A stretch of DNA of 45,839 bases from positions 1 to 45,839 of the forward strand of contig DASRJW010000054.1 in assembly GCA_035649275.1 (NCBI GenBank), in the 5' to 3' direction. This document shows positions 7,612 to 21,712 of the stretch, piece by piece. The position numbers and the translations under genes were made by a program. Below the pieces are notes generated by a model. The model was given only the letters and a program-made list of their open reading frames with translations. It was not told where the DNA came from and made no database searches. Every line of letters starts with the position of its first letter. Positions within the stretch are counted from its first letter, which is position 1. The DNA comes from Candidatus Krumholzibacteriia bacterium (GTDB taxonomy: Bacteria; Krumholzibacteriota; Krumholzibacteriia; G020349025).

Positions 7612-9080
7612 GGCTCACGGCCTTCGGCATTGCCGGGCGAGGCGCCGTCGCCGTGCACGGGTGCATGGAGGATGTGGTAGTCGCCGCTGTGCAGCTTGGT
7701 AAAGCGCCGGAAGACCAGATCCCGGAAGGAAACGCGCAACCTGGGTGCTCCTTGCGGCCCGACGTCCTGCTGCTGCACCCGGCCCTCGCGGTAGCAGAAG
7801 GCCAGCACTTCGGCGGCACGCTCCCGCACCTCGATTTCCACCTCGACGACACGGGAGCGCTCGTGAGTCAGGATGGCGCGGCGCAGCTCCTGCAGGCCGG
7901 CGCCGCTGCGCGCCGAGACGAAGTGCGCCCGCGGATGATGCCGCAGCATGACGTTCACCAGCGTCGGATCCGCGAGGGCATCCAGCTTGTTGAACACCAT
8001 GAGCGTGTCCCGCTGGCCCTCCAGGATGCCGTCGAGGACCTCGTGCACCGTGTCGATGTGTGCCGGCAGGGCCGGGCTGGTGAGGTCGACGACGTGCAAC
8101 AGCAGGTCCGCTTCGTTGATCTCCGACAGCGTGGTGCGGAAGCTCGCCACCAGGTCGTGGGGCAGCTTGCGGATGAACCCCACGGTGTCGGTGAGCAGCA
8201 CCGCGGCGCCCTCCGGCAACGGGGCGCGGCGCGTCGTGGCGTCCAGCGTCGAGAAGAGCTGGTTTTCCACCAGCAGCTCGCTGCCGCAGAGGGCGTTCAT
8301 GAGCGACGACTTGCCGGCATTGGTGTACCCCACGAGGGCGACGCGGAACTCCCCTTGGCGCGACTTGCGCTGCGTCGCCGCCACCTTGCGCCGCTCGCGT
8401 AGCTGCTCTTTGAGATGGGAGATGCGTTCGCCCACCCGCCGCCGGTCCACCTCGAGCTGCGTTTCCCCGGGCCCGCGGGTGCCGATGCCACCGTCCTGGC
8501 GCGAGAGGTGGTCCCACAGCCGGCGCAGGCGCGGGCGCATGTACTCGAGCTGCGCCAGCTCGACCTGCAGCATGGCCTCGCGACTGCGGGCGTGTCGCGC
8601 GAAGATGTCGAGGATGAGCTCGGAGCGATCGATGACGTTGCGCTCCAGCGCTTTTTCCAGGTTGCGCGCCTGGGCGGGCGACAAGGTGTCGTCGAAGATG
8701 ACGAGGTTGGCTTCGAGCCGCTCGCAGGCGGCGCGGATCTCCTCCACCTTGCCGCGCCCCACGTAGGTGCGCACGTCCGGTTGGCTGCGCTCCTGCAGCA
8801 GGCGCTCCAGCGGCTGGGCCCCGGCGGTGCGGGCCAGCTGTGCCAGCTCCTCGAGATGCTGCTCCTCCTGCACCCGTCGTTGCTGCGGCAGCACCACGCC
8901 GACGAGGACGCTGCGCTCTTGCAGGCGGCCCCGGCTCCAGGTCCGATCCCGCGGCACCATGTCGGCGTGGTCGCCGTCGGTGCGCCGCGCCGGTGGATCC
9001 CAGCCCACCACGGTGTCGAACCCGGACGCTTGCGCCCCCCAACGCGGGCGGGTACTGCGGCCACGGAGCTTGCGACCCAC
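7608..9080 (-). CDS. hflX: Ribosome-associated GTPase HflX
   Basis: The 490-residue protein has the HflX N-terminal domain (DVRTYVGRGKVEEI), the helical linker ending in GGIGTRGPGETQLE, and a GTPase domain with G1 (GYTNAGKSS), G3 (DTVGF), G4 (NKLD) and G5 (SAR). Family members split stalled or stressed 70S ribosomes. The GTG start has GAGGGGAG just upstream and follows the ABC-F stop by 10 nt, making an ABC-F-hflX-glycosyltransferase run. The first 55 residues have no HflX similarity; an internal ATG at 8960 gives a more typical length (450) but has a poorer ribosome-binding site. Confidence 0.95.
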   Translation of the reverse strand: MGRKLRGRSTRPRWGAQASGFDTVVGWDPPARRTDGDHADMVPRDRTWSRGRLQERSVLVGVVLPQQRRVQEEQHLEELAQLARTAGAQPLERLLQERSQPDVRTYVGRGKVEEIRAACERLEANLVIFDDTLSPAQARNLEKALERNVIDRSELILDIFARHARSREAMLQVELAQLEYMRPRLRRLWDHLSRQDGGIGTRGPGETQLEVDRRRVGERISHLKEQLRERRKVAATQRKSRQGEFRVALVGYTNAGKSSLMNALCGSELLVENQLFSTLDATTRRAPLPEGAAVLLTDTVGFIRKLPHDLVASFRTTLSEINEADLLLHVVDLTSPALPAHIDTVHEVLDGILEGQRDTLMVFNKLDALADPTLVNVMLRHHPRAHFVSARSGAGLQELRRAILTHERSRVVEVEIEVRERAAEVLAFCYREGRVQQQDVGPQGAPRLRVSFRDLVFRRFTKLHSGDYHILHAPVHGDGASPGNAEGREP

Positions 9081-9090
9081 GACGCTCCCC

Positions 9091-11106
9091 TCAGCGCTTG
9101 CGCCGGCTCCTGCCGGTCGCCTCTTCGAAATGGCGGGTCTTGCTGCCGATCTCCTCGGTGAGCCGGTCCCAGTGCGCGTACTGCACCGCCAGCTCCTTCT
9201 TCTTCTCGGCGTGGGCCCGCGCCGTCGCCTGGATCTCCTCGCCGCGCAGCTCCCCGGCGCGCGAGAGCGCGGCCTCCAGCTCCTCGACGTCCACTTCCAA
9301 GGTGACGATGCGGTCCTCCAGCTCCTCCAGCTCCCGGCGCAGGCGCGCGAGCACGTTCTTGCTCACCCGCGGTGTCTCCGGCTCGGGTGCGCCGACCGGA
9401 CTCGCTGGGGTCGCCGCGGCCGCGCGGGTCGAGGGCGGCGGAGCGGTGGCGCTCTCCTGCAGCTGCCGTCGCTCGCTTTCCTGCCGCACGATCGCGCTCC
9501 ACAGCGGCTCACCGTGCAGAGACTGCACGTACTCCTCGTAGCCGCCGTGGAAGACCCGCACCTTCCCCGCCGCGAGCACCACCAACTTGTCCACGGCGCG
9601 GGAGAGCAGCTGCCGGTCGTGCGACACCAGAGCCAAGGTGCCCGCGAAGCCGCGCAGCCCCGCCTCCACCAGATCGATGGCGTCCAGGTCGAGGTGGTTC
9701 GTCGGCTCGTCGAGGACGAGGAAATTGTGCTGCATGAGCATCAGCTTCAGCAAACCCAGCCGGCTGCGCTGGCCCCCCGAGAGCACCCGCACCGCCCGGT
9801 CGACGAACTCGGCGCCGAAACCGAAGGCACCGAGCCAGCTGCGGATGTCTTCCTCGCCCATGGAGGGATCGACCCTCCAGATCTCCTCCATCAGGGTGGG
9901 TGCGTCACCGACGAAATCCAGCTCCTGGTCGAAATAGCCGAGCTCGATCTCGGAGCCGAGCTTCACCGTTCCGGCGTCCGCATGCAAGCGCCGCGCGAGG
10001 ATCTTGAGCAAGGTGGTCTTGCCCGAGCCATTGGGGCCGATGATCCCCACCTTGTCGCCCCGGGCGAAGTCGAGGTCGAGATCGGTGAAGAGGGTGCGGC
10101 CGCCCAGACTCTTGCTCAAGCCCCGCGCCGAGAGGACCACGTTGCCGCCGCGGCGCCGCGCCTGCAGGCGCAGCACGAAACGGGTGCGCTCCTCCCGGGG
10201 TTTCTCGAGGCGCTCCAGCTTTTCCAGCTTCTTGCGCCGGCTCTGGGCCTGCTTGGTCTTCTGCCCGGCGATGTTGCGGCGGATGAAATCCTCGGTCTTG
10301 CGGATCTCGTGCTGCTGGCGCAGGTAGGCCGTTTCCTCCTGCGTCACCCAGGCTTCGTAATCGACGCTGAACTTGGAGTAATTGCCTGGCCAGCGCATGA
10401 CCGTGCCGCGCGACAGGTGCCAGACGCAGCTCACGGTGTGGTCCAGGAAGTAGCGGTCGTGGGAGACGATGAGCATGGCGCTCGGGCTCGCTCGCACGAA
10501 TTCCTGCAACCACTCCAGCCCGTCCAGATCCAGGTGGTTGGTGGGCTCGTCGAGGAGCACCAGGTCGCCGCCCTGGACGAGCACCGCGGCCAGCGCGGCG
10601 CGCCGCCGCTCGCCGCCGGAGAGCACCCGGAGCGGCTTGTCGAAGTCCGCGTCGGCGAAGCCCACCCCGTGCAATGCCGCTTGCACCACCGCCTCGTGTC
10701 CGTAGCCCCCGAGAGCCTCGAAGCGGTGCTGCAGGTCGCCGTAGCGCTCCAGGGTGTCGGGATCCAGAGTCTCGCCCTGCTCGAGCCGCGTTTGCAGCGC
10801 TTCGCTCTCGCTGCGTACCGCATCGAGATCGCCATGGGCGGCATTCACCCAGGCCAGCAAGGTGCCTTCGCCCTCGGCGGCGGTCTCCTGGGGCAAGCAG
10901 ACGATGCGGGCGCGGCGGGCCACGTGACGTTCGCCACGGTCCGGCGCGCTCTGCCCCGACAACAGCCGGAGCAGGGTGGACTTGCCGCTGCCGTTGATCC
11001 CCACCAGCGCCGCTTTCTCTCCTGGCTCGATGTCCAGGGTCACGTCGCGCAGCAGCTTCTCGCGGCCGAAATCGAAGCAGGCGCGGCTCAGGCTCAGCAA
11101 CGGCAC
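9091..11106 (-). CDS. ABC-F family ATPase (Uup/Ettα-type translation factor)
   Basis: The 671-residue protein carries two ABC nucleotide-binding domains in one chain and no membrane segments, the ABC-F hallmark. Domain 1 has Walker [10 protein letters not shown], signature LSGGERRR and Walker [12 protein letters not shown]. Domain 2 has [17 protein letters not shown] and [11 protein letters not shown] charged linker of about 70 residues between the domains corresponds to the P-site tRNA interaction motif. A C-terminal coiled coil (about 585-660) is like that of Uup. Such proteins bind the ribosomal E site and help with translation or ribosome stalling; some protect against antibiotics. There is no sign of resistance-type specialisation. 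It sits 19 nt downstream of rex. Confidence 0.92.
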   Translation of the reverse strand: MPLLSLSRACFDFGREKLLRDVTLDIEPGEKAALVGINGSGKSTLLRLLSGQSAPDRGERHVARRARIVCLPQETAAEGEGTLLAWVNAAHGDLDAVRSESEALQTRLEQGETLDPDTLERYGDLQHRFEALGGYGHEAVVQAALHGVGFADADFDKPLRVLSGGERRRAALAAVLVQGGDLVLLDEPTNHLDLDGLEWLQEFVRASPSAMLIVSHDRYFLDHTVSCVWHLSRGTVMRWPGNYSKFSVDYEAWVTQEETAYLRQQHEIRKTEDFIRRNIAGQKTKQAQSRRKKLEKLERLEKPREERTRFVLRLQARRRGGNVVLSARGLSKSLGGRTLFTDLDLDFARGDKVGIIGPNGSGKTTLLKILARRLHADAGTVKLGSEIELGYFDQELDFVGDAPTLMEEIWRVDPSMGEEDIRSWLGAFGFGAEFVDRAVRVLSGGQRSRLGLLKLMLMQHNFLVLDEPTNHLDLDAIDLVEAGLRGFAGTLALVSHDRQLLSRAVDKLVVLAAGKVRVFHGGYEEYVQSLHGEPLWSAIVRQESERRQLQESATAPPPSTRAAAATPASPVGAPEPETPRVSKNVLARLRRELEELEDRIVTLEVDVEELEAALSRAGELRGEEIQATARAHAEKKKELAVQYAHWDRLTEEIGSKTRHFEEATGRSRRKR

Positions 11107-11125
11107 GGGCTTCCCTCTTGATGGT

Positions 11126-11839
11126 TCAGGGCAGGAGCTTCACCAGAGCGTAGCTCAGGGACTCCATGGCGATGGAAAGATCGACGTCGCGCAACGCCAC
11201 CTGCGGCGAGATGGTCAGCTTCACCGGCGCGAAGTTGAGGATGCCGCGGATCCCGGCGGCGACGGCGGCCTCCGCCACCGCCTGCGCCGCTCTCTCGGGC
11301 ACGGCGATGATGGCGATGTCGAAGGGCGTCTTCGCCGCCACCTGCTGCAGCTCGGCGATGCTGCGGATCCCGATGCCCTCCCACTTCTGTCCCACTTTGC
11401 GGGGGTCCACGTCGAACACCGCTTCGATCACGAACCCCTGCTTCTGGAAAGCCTTGTAGGCGAAGAGCGCATGCCCCAGGTTGCCGGCGCCGAGGAGCGC
11501 CACGCGCCAGCGCTGGGTGAGCCCGAGGATCTCGCCGAGCTTCCGGCGCAGCTTGGCGACGTTGTAACCGAGACCGCGCCGGCCGAAGTTGCCGAAAAAA
11601 GAGAGGTCCTTGCGGACCTGCGCCGAGGTGAGACCGGCGCGCTCGGCCAGGCGGTCCGAGGACACCGTGTCCATGCCTTCTTTGCCGAGCTCCCCGAGGG
11701 CGCGGTAGTAGCTGGAGAGGCGCGTCACCGTCGAGGCGGAAGCGCGGTCCATGTGCAGGAGCTTGCGTCGCTCACCGCCCGGCGCGCGGTTGCTTCCAGG
11801 TCTGTGCTGCATGATCTCCCGGGGGAGCGTGATGCGCAC
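11126..11839 (-). CDS. rex: Redox-sensing transcriptional repressor Rex
   Basis: The 237-residue protein has an N-terminal winged-helix domain (VTRLSSYYRALGEL; LAERAGLTSAQVRKDLSFFG; GRRGLGYNV) and a Rossmann domain (VALLGAGNLGHALFAY) that binds NADH/NAD+. Rex represses fermentation or respiratory genes when the NADH/NAD+ ratio is low. The GTG start is next to the gyrA stop (separated by 1 nt), so coupling to gyrA is likely. Rex proteins normally begin near residue 30 here, so ATG at 11812 or 11752 may be the real start; no upstream site has a good ribosome-binding sequence. I saw no Rex operator (TTGTGAAN4TTCACAA-like) nearby. Confidence 0.95.
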   Translation of the reverse strand: MRITLPREIMQHRPGSNRAPGGERRKLLHMDRASASTVTRLSSYYRALGELGKEGMDTVSSDRLAERAGLTSAQVRKDLSFFGNFGRRGLGYNVAKLRRKLGEILGLTQRWRVALLGAGNLGHALFAYKAFQKQGFVIEAVFDVDPRKVGQKWEGIGIRSIAELQQVAAKTPFDIAIIAVPERAAQAVAEAAVAAGIRGILNFAPVKLTISPQVALRDVDLSIAMESLSYALVKLLP

Positions 11840-11840
11840 T

Positions 11841-14435
<2,595 letters not shown>

Positions 14436-14497
14436 CGGCTACCACTCCTTCGTCGTCGGGGCCGCGGTGCGGCGGCCGCCGGCCCTGGCCACGGCGG

Positions 14498-16795
<2,298 letters not shown>

Positions 16796-16799
<4 letters not shown>

Positions 16800-17941
16800 T
16801 TCTCCCGCAAAAGGCGCCCGGCCTCAACCCGAAACACCGCGTCCCCATCGCCGAAGCGCAGGTCGCTCCGCCGCGGCACCGCCAGGAAGGTCTGGTGTTC
16901 GCGGCACACCACCTCCCAGAGACAGCCGGCGCGCTCCTCGTCGAGCTCGGCGAAGACATCGTCCAGGAGCACCACCGGCCGGTCCCGGCGCTGCGCGCGG
17001 ATGAAGTCCGCCTGCGCCATCTTCATCGCCACCGCCGCGGTCCGGCATTGGCCCTGAGAGCCGAAGCGCCGCAGATCCCGCGCCCCGACCTCGATCTCCA
17101 CATCGTCGCGGTGCGGCCCCACCAGGTTGACGCGCTGAGCGAGCTCGGCGGCCCGCCGCTCGCGCAAGCGCGCTGCGAACGCCGCCTCCAAGCCGCCTGC
17201 CGCCAGGAACTCCAGCAGCTCCTCCCCCACCTGGAAGCGCCGCCCGGTGGCATGCACCGCGTAGCGCAAACACAGCGCCTCGCCGCCGCCGAGACGGCGG
17301 TGGCATTCCTCCACTCGGGGCGCGAGATCCACCAGCGCCTCGGCGCGCCGGCGCACCACCTCCGCGCCCGTCCGTACCAGCTCCTCGTCCCAGACGCGCA
17401 AGTCCGGTTCCCCCGCCAGGGGAGGACGCCGCCGCGCGGCGCGGAGCCACGCACCACGCTGCTGCAGCACCCGCCGGTACTCGGCGAGTGCGTTCAGGCT
17501 GGTGCGGCTGGTCTCCGCCAGCGCGTAATCGACGTAGCGCCGCCGCTGCTGCGGCGCGCCCCGGGCCAGCTCCGCGTCCTCGGGACCGAAGGAGACGCAG
17601 GCCAGGACACCGGCGAGATCGGTGAGCCGTGTCACCGCTTGCCCGGCAACCTTGAGCCGCTTGGCTCTGGGCGGTGTGAAGCCGGCCTCGATGCTGAAGA
17701 CGTCCCCGGCGTCCCCTTCCCCATCCCCGCGCACGAAAAAATGCTCGCCGCCAAAGCGAAGGATCTCATCGTCTCTCGCCCCTCGGTGCGAGCGTCCGAG
17801 GGCGAGGTAGTGCACGGCCTCGATGACGTTCGTCTTCCCCTGACCGTTACCCCCGACGAGGACGTTCACACCCTCGGAAAACTGGTGCTCCCTGTCCTCG
17901 AGGTTCCGCCACTGGACTGTGCGCAAGCTGCCGAGTCTCAC
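16796..17941 (-). CDS. recF: DNA replication/repair protein RecF
   Basis: The 381-residue SMC-like ATPase has Walker A GGNGQGKT (30-37), the ABC-type signature GSQGQ, and Walker B VVLLDDVFAELD. RecF works with RecO and RecR to load RecA at gaps and restart stalled forks. The GTG start lies 1 nt past the dnaN stop, and its stop overlaps dciA. Arginine-rich segments (RAARRRPPLAG) are typical for a high-GC genome. Confidence 0.96.
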
Positions 17942-17942
17942 G

Positions 17943-19052
17943 TCAGTCTGCGAGGCGGAGCGGCATCAGCAGGCAGAAGAACTCCTCGCCGTCCTTCCCC
18001 GCCGCCGGCAGAACCATCGCCGCCGTATCGGCCCGATCGAGGGCGAACTCCACGTCGGCTGAATCGACGCACTTGAGGATGTCCAGGAGGAAGTTGGCGT
18101 TGAAGCCGATGTCCATCTCCGGGCCTTTGTAGGCAGCGACCACGTCTTCCTGGGCTTCCCCGAGATCCGGGGTGGAAACACTGAGGGCGATCGCGTCGCT
18201 GCGGAGCGCCATCTTGATCTGGTGCGTTAGCGTGTTGGACAGGATCGCCACGCGGCGCGTGGCCTGGGTCAAGCCCTCCCGTTCCACCGTGAGCTTGTGC
18301 TTGTTGTTGGTCGGGATCACCGGCCGGTAGTTCGGGAAGGGCCCCTCGAGCAGCCGCGAGTGCAGGAAGGTATCACCCAGGTCGAAGCCAATGTAGTTCT
18401 CGCTCACGCTCACCTTCACTTCGCCGTCGTCCGGCATCAGGCGCTGCAGCTGCTGCAGGGCCTTGCCGGGTACGATGACCTCGCGCACCGTGCCCGCGCT
18501 GAGCTTCTCCGGCACCGTGGCTTTCGAGAGCCGGCTGCCGTCGGTGGCCACCATGGAGAACGTGGTCTTGTCGAACTCCCAGAGCACCCCGGTGAGGGCG
18601 ACACGGCTGAGATCCTGGGACACCGCGTGGATCACCCGGTCGATCATCCGGCTGAGCATCTTGCCGGGCATGGAGAATCCTTTCTCCTTCATGCGATCCA
18701 CCACTTTCGGATACTCGTCCGGGTCGGCGCCGTGGATCTTGAAATCGCTCTTACCGCACTGGATGCGCACCGCATCCGGCCTGCCACCGATCTTCACTTC
18801 TCCCGGGGGCAGGGCCCGGACGATCTCGCCCGCCCGACGGGCTTGGATGCAAAGCGCTCCGGGCTGCTCCACCTTGGCGGGCATGCTGGTCGTCAAGGAC
18901 AGATCGAGGTCGGTGGCAGTGAGCCGCAACTGCTCGCCCTCGGCTTGCAAGAGGACATTGGAAAGGGCAGTCAACGTGGTCTTGGCCGGGACCACGGCGC
19001 CCACCGCTTGCATCTTCTGACTCAGCTTCGCCTGGTCCGCCACGATCTTCAC
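17943..19052 (-). CDS. dnaN: DNA polymerase III sliding clamp (beta subunit)
   Basis: The 369-residue protein has the three-domain clamp pattern, opening with MKIVADQAKLSQKMQAVGAVV and ending with the classic C-terminal phrase VLPAAGKDGEEFFCLLMPLRL. The clamp rings DNA and gives processivity to polymerase III. It starts with GTG preceded by GAGGAGGT at 9 nt, a strong ribosome-binding site. Unlike the usual close dnaA-dnaN pair, 733 nt separate it from dnaA, so it probably has its own promoter. Confidence 0.98.
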   Translation of the reverse strand: MKIVADQAKLSQKMQAVGAVVPAKTTLTALSNVLLQAEGEQLRLTATDLDLSLTTSMPAKVEQPGALCIQARRAGEIVRALPPGEVKIGGRPDAVRIQCGKSDFKIHGADPDEYPKVVDRMKEKGFSMPGKMLSRMIDRVIHAVSQDLSRVALTGVLWEFDKTTFSMVATDGSRLSKATVPEKLSAGTVREVIVPGKALQQLQRLMPDDGEVKVSVSENYIGFDLGDTFLHSRLLEGPFPNYRPVIPTNNKHKLTVEREGLTQATRRVAILSNTLTHQIKMALRSDAIALSVSTPDLGEAQEDVVAAYKGPEMDIGFNANFLLDILKCVDSADVEFALDRADTAAMVLPAAGKDGEEFFCLLMPLRLAD

Positions 19053-19785
19053 GGATCACTACCTCCTCGCTGCGATCTCGCGCCTGGCGCTGGGACGGAC
19101 CCAGGCTGGAGGGACAGCAGAGCAAAAAAACCGCGGCGCACCGCGCTTCGGGGCACGCTCGTGCGGCGGACGTGCCACCGCGCCAACCTCGTACCGCCAC
19201 ACCCAGCGCGGGCCCGAGGGGCGGGACACGGGAAGGGAAACCGAGTGGAACCAGTGCAGGTTCGATCCATGGGGTTCCCGACGTCCCGGATGGTACGCGG
19301 CTCGAGCGTTGTCCTGCAAGCAAAAACGACACCCCACTGAACATCTAAACAGTTGATTACAAATGCGTTGTATCGCTCGTCCGAGGCTCCAACATGTCTT
19401 CGAGACACTCCCCAATGAGTGTCGTTCGGAGAGCTCTTCTTCGCTTTCGAAAGCAAAGTAGCGGCAGTAGAAAGGGTGTGGATTGTCGACTCTTTCAGAC
19501 GTTCCGGCCACCCGGGTGGACGCAGTACGAGGGGGTTGCAGCGCTGGCTTGAGTGTCGATCGAATGTGAATGGTGTCTGCATGAAACGTCACTTTTGTCC
19601 ACAGTGGTGCGATTCGGTGGAAGACTCTCGGCGTTCGATCAGGCTCATGCACAATGGTTTTCCACTTTCTCCTCGATGGGCGCCAGGAGCGAGGGCAGCA
19701 GCGGGACAAGGCCGGGCGCTCCCCAAACGAAGGGGCCGGTCCGAAGACCGGCCCCCGACTGGAAGTTGCTGTCAAGGTGGTAAGG
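19053..19785. other. dnaA-dnaN intergenic region with DnaA-box-like sites
   Basis: A 733-nt gap without a convincing gene. Compared with TTATCCACA, it holds TTGTCCACA at 19595-19603 (8/9, plus strand), a 7/9 match at 19477-19485 (minus strand) and a 7/9 match at 19658-19666. The part 19320-19670 is clearly richer in A+T than the coding DNA around it. The dnaA terminator hairpin lies at its right end, and the promoter of dnaN must lie within it. In many bacteria this gap carries oriC or part of a bipartite origin; the box density here is modest. Confidence 0.5.
19726..19755 (-). terminator. Hairpin downstream of dnaA
   Basis: A perfect 10-bp GC-rich stem (GGGGCCGGTC with its complement, 19732-19741 and 19746-19755) has a 4-nt loop. 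It begins 30 nt after the dnaA stop. On the minus strand it is followed by TTCGTTTGG, a weak T-tract. It probably ends or attenuates the dnaA transcript before dnaN. Confidence 0.55.
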
Positions 19786-21168
19786 TCACGAAAACAGCAA
19801 CAGTCGCCTCATCTTCTCCAAGCGTTCTTGGAGAGATGAGTCCTGACGGGCGAGCCGCGCGATCTTCCCATAGGCGTGGAGAATCGTCGTATGGTCTCGT
19901 CCGCCAAACCTCTTGCCGATTTCGACAAGAGGAATCCCGGTGAGTTCACGGGTCAAATAGACCGCGGTCTGCCGCGGGAAGGCCACGCGTTGCGCCCGGC
20001 TTTTCGATTTGAGCGCCTCCACGGTGACGCCGAACTCGTTGGCGACGACCTTCTGGATCGTCGCGATCCGTACCTCGCGCCGCTGCGGGCGCAAGAAGCC
20101 CCGCAAAGCCTCCTCGGCCATGTGCACGGTCATGGGCTGCCCGGTCAGGCTGGCGAAGGCGAGCAAGCGCACCAGCGAACCTTCGAGCTCGCGGATGTTG
20201 CTCGTCACCCCGCGAGCGATGTGGTGCAGGACGTCGTCGGCCACCTCGGCGCCCTGGGCCTCCACCTTCTTGCGCAGGATCGCCACGCGGGTCTCGAAGT
20301 CCGGCGGCGCCAGGTCGGTGATCAGCCCGCACTCGAAGCGTGACTGCAGGCGTTCCTCGAGAGAGTCGATCTCCTTCGGTGGCCGGTCGCTGGCGATGAC
20401 GATCTGCTTCTTCGCCGAGAACAGGTGGTTGAAGGTATGGAAGAACTCCTCCTGCGTCCCAGCCTTGCCCGAGAGGAACTGGATGTCGTCGATGAGCAGG
20501 ACATCCACCGAGCGATAACGGTTCTTGAACTCCAGCGTCCGGCCTTGCCGGATGGCCAGGATGAGCTCGTTCATGAAGGTCTCGGAGGAGGTGTAGTGGA
20601 CGCGCAGGCCGTGTTCCTCCACCACGAAGTTGCCGATGGCCTGCAGGAGATGCGTCTTGCCGAGGCCGACACCGCCATAGATGAAGAGCGGGTTGTAGGT
20701 GCGCCCAGGTTTCTCGGCCACCGCCAGGCAGGCAGCACAGCTGAGCTGGCAGTTGGCCCCGATGACGAAGTCGGCGAAGGCGTAGCGGGTGTCGAGGCCA
20801 TGGGCCAGGGCCTGCTTCTCCGGGGTCCTGGCCGGCTTCGTTTCCGCCCGTTCGGGTGCGCGGGCGATGCGCTGGGGTCCATGGGGACCCGAGGCGATCC
20901 GGAGGGTCACCCGAGGGCGCTTCCCGAGAATCTGCAGGGCCGCTTCCTCGATCCTCTCCAGGTGATGTTCCGCTAGCCAATCGACGAAGAACTGGTTCGG
21001 GCCCTCGACGACGAGTTCACCCTCGTGGACCTCCACGAGGCGCGTGGGCTCGAACCAGGTGGAGAAGCTCTGCGGATTCACCTTCGCACGCACCCGATCG
21101 AGGATCCGCCCCCACAGGGTCGAATTCGGTCGTCCCTGCAGAGAGGGATCATCCTCTGTCCTGGGCAC
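19786..21168 (-). CDS. dnaA: Chromosomal replication initiator DnaA
   Basis: From this GTG the protein has 460 residues. Domain I starts at once (LWGRILDRVRAKVNPQSFSTWFEP, about 18-41), with linker domain II at about 95-125. The AAA+ domain III has Walker A GGVGLGKT (165-172) and Walker B LLIDDIQFL. The box-binding domain IV has the signature GGRDHTTILHAYGKI. GAGGAG lies 9 nt upstream of this GTG. An in-frame GTG at 21333 would add 55 residues of poor codon bias, so I prefer the shorter form. Before Walker A the usual alanine/histidine-rich helix is cysteine-rich (NCQLSCAACLAV; C140, C144, C147), which is odd for DnaA. Confidence 0.96.
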   Translation of the reverse strand: MPRTEDDPSLQGRPNSTLWGRILDRVRAKVNPQSFSTWFEPTRLVEVHEGELVVEGPNQFFVDWLAEHHLERIEEAALQILGKRPRVTLRIASGPHGPQRIARAPERAETKPARTPEKQALAHGLDTRYAFADFVIGANCQLSCAACLAVAEKPGRTYNPLFIYGGVGLGKTHLLQAIGNFVVEEHGLRVHYTSSETFMNELILAIRQGRTLEFKNRYRSVDVLLIDDIQFLSGKAGTQEEFFHTFNHLFSAKKQIVIASDRPPKEIDSLEERLQSRFECGLITDLAPPDFETRVAILRKKVEAQGAEVADDVLHHIARGVTSNIRELEGSLVRLLAFASLTGQPMTVHMAEEALRGFLRPQRREVRIATIQKVVANEFGVTVEALKSKSRAQRVAFPRQTAVYLTRELTGIPLVEIGKRFGGRDHTTILHAYGKIARLARQDSSLQERLEKMRRLLLFS

Positions 21169-21234
21169 GGAGTCAGTCTCCTCATGGCTTAGAAGGGATG
21201 ATGGTGGGTCGTGGAGCAGACCGGCGTCAGCGCC

Positions 21235-21255
21235 AGCGTAAAATTCCTTTACGCT
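21235..21255. promoter_or_regulatory. Palindrome upstream of dnaA (copy 1 of a paired motif)
   Basis: The 8-bp perfect arms AGCGTAAA and TTTACGCT flank a 5-nt centre, ATTCC. The site lies 67-87 nt upstream of the preferred dnaA GTG, which suits an operator or an origin-binding factor. It shares 15 of 21 positions with the palindrome at 21535-21555. I do not recognise the regulator. Confidence 0.5.
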
Positions 21256-21534
21256 ACCGGGCTGTGGCACCAAAGCTTTGTCGGAGAAGGGGCTGTCGAG
21301 CCCTTCCGGGAGGGCAATTCCGTGCGCGTCCACAGGTTGACCTCGGGTTGCCCGAGCGGGCCGCCAACTGTCTGCTTACTATAAATTTTGCAACTGCTTA
21401 CACCATCGAAGCGGGGGCCGTTTCGGTGGCGCGAGGCAGTCTAGCAAATGACCCTGACAGCCGCAAGCGCATTTCCGGCTCCTTTTTCGCGCGATAATTC
21501 ACAATTCAACACGACTTTAGATAGAAGAACCGAT

Positions 21535-21555
21535 GGCGTAAAAAGTTTTTACGGT
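21535..21555. promoter_or_regulatory. Palindrome upstream of rpmH (copy 2 of a paired motif)
   Basis: The core CGTAAAAA-G-TTTTTACG is a perfect 17-bp palindrome (21537-21553). It sits inside the A+T-rich part of the gap, just left of two DnaA-box-like sites and about 75 nt upstream of the rpmH -35 element. Its centre is exactly 300 bp from that of the copy near dnaA. The function is unknown. Confidence 0.5.
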
Positions 21556-21628
21556 TCTGGGTGTGGAAGACCTGGGCGTGTGTGGAAAAAGGGCGCCGGG
21601 CGATGGTATCGTGGCGCAAGACGGACAC

Positions 21629-21657
21629 TTGACACCCCCTGGAGCCGGACATAGCCT
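21629..21657 (+). promoter_or_regulatory. Sigma70-type promoter for rpmH-rnpA
   Basis: A perfect -35 element TTGACA (21629-21634) is followed by a 17-nt spacer and TAGCCT (21652-21657), a modest -10. Transcription would begin near 21664, about 50 nt before the rpmH ATG. No other strong promoter is seen for the rpmH-rnpA-yidD-yidC run. Confidence 0.5.
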
Positions 21658-21712
21658 AGGGAGCTTTCCAAATCGAACGGACGAACCGTTCTCGTTCCCA
21701 GAATGGGGTTTC

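Larger units (their letters stand above)
21169..21712. other. Candidate oriC: divergent dnaA-rpmH region
   Basis: Gene direction flips across this 544-nt gap: all genes to the left are minus-strand, all to the right plus-strand. Minus-strand DnaA-box matches lie at 21581-21589 (TTTTCCACA, 8/9) and 21562-21570 (7/9), and a plus-strand 7/9 match at 21495-21503. A+T-rich stretches at 21365-21400 and 21480-21553 could melt easily. A minus-strand TATAGT (21378-21383) could be a -10 element for dnaA. Two related palindromes also lie here. Placing oriC here is inference from layout; the dnaA-dnaN gap is the rival. Confidence 0.55.

Noticed and set aside
21169-21333. 55-codon N-terminal extension of dnaA from GTG at 21333
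   Set aside because: Third-position G+C drops to about 65%, it contains the palindrome at 21235, and a better ribosome-binding site precedes GTG 21168. It remains a fallback because GAGG also lies 7 nt before 21333.
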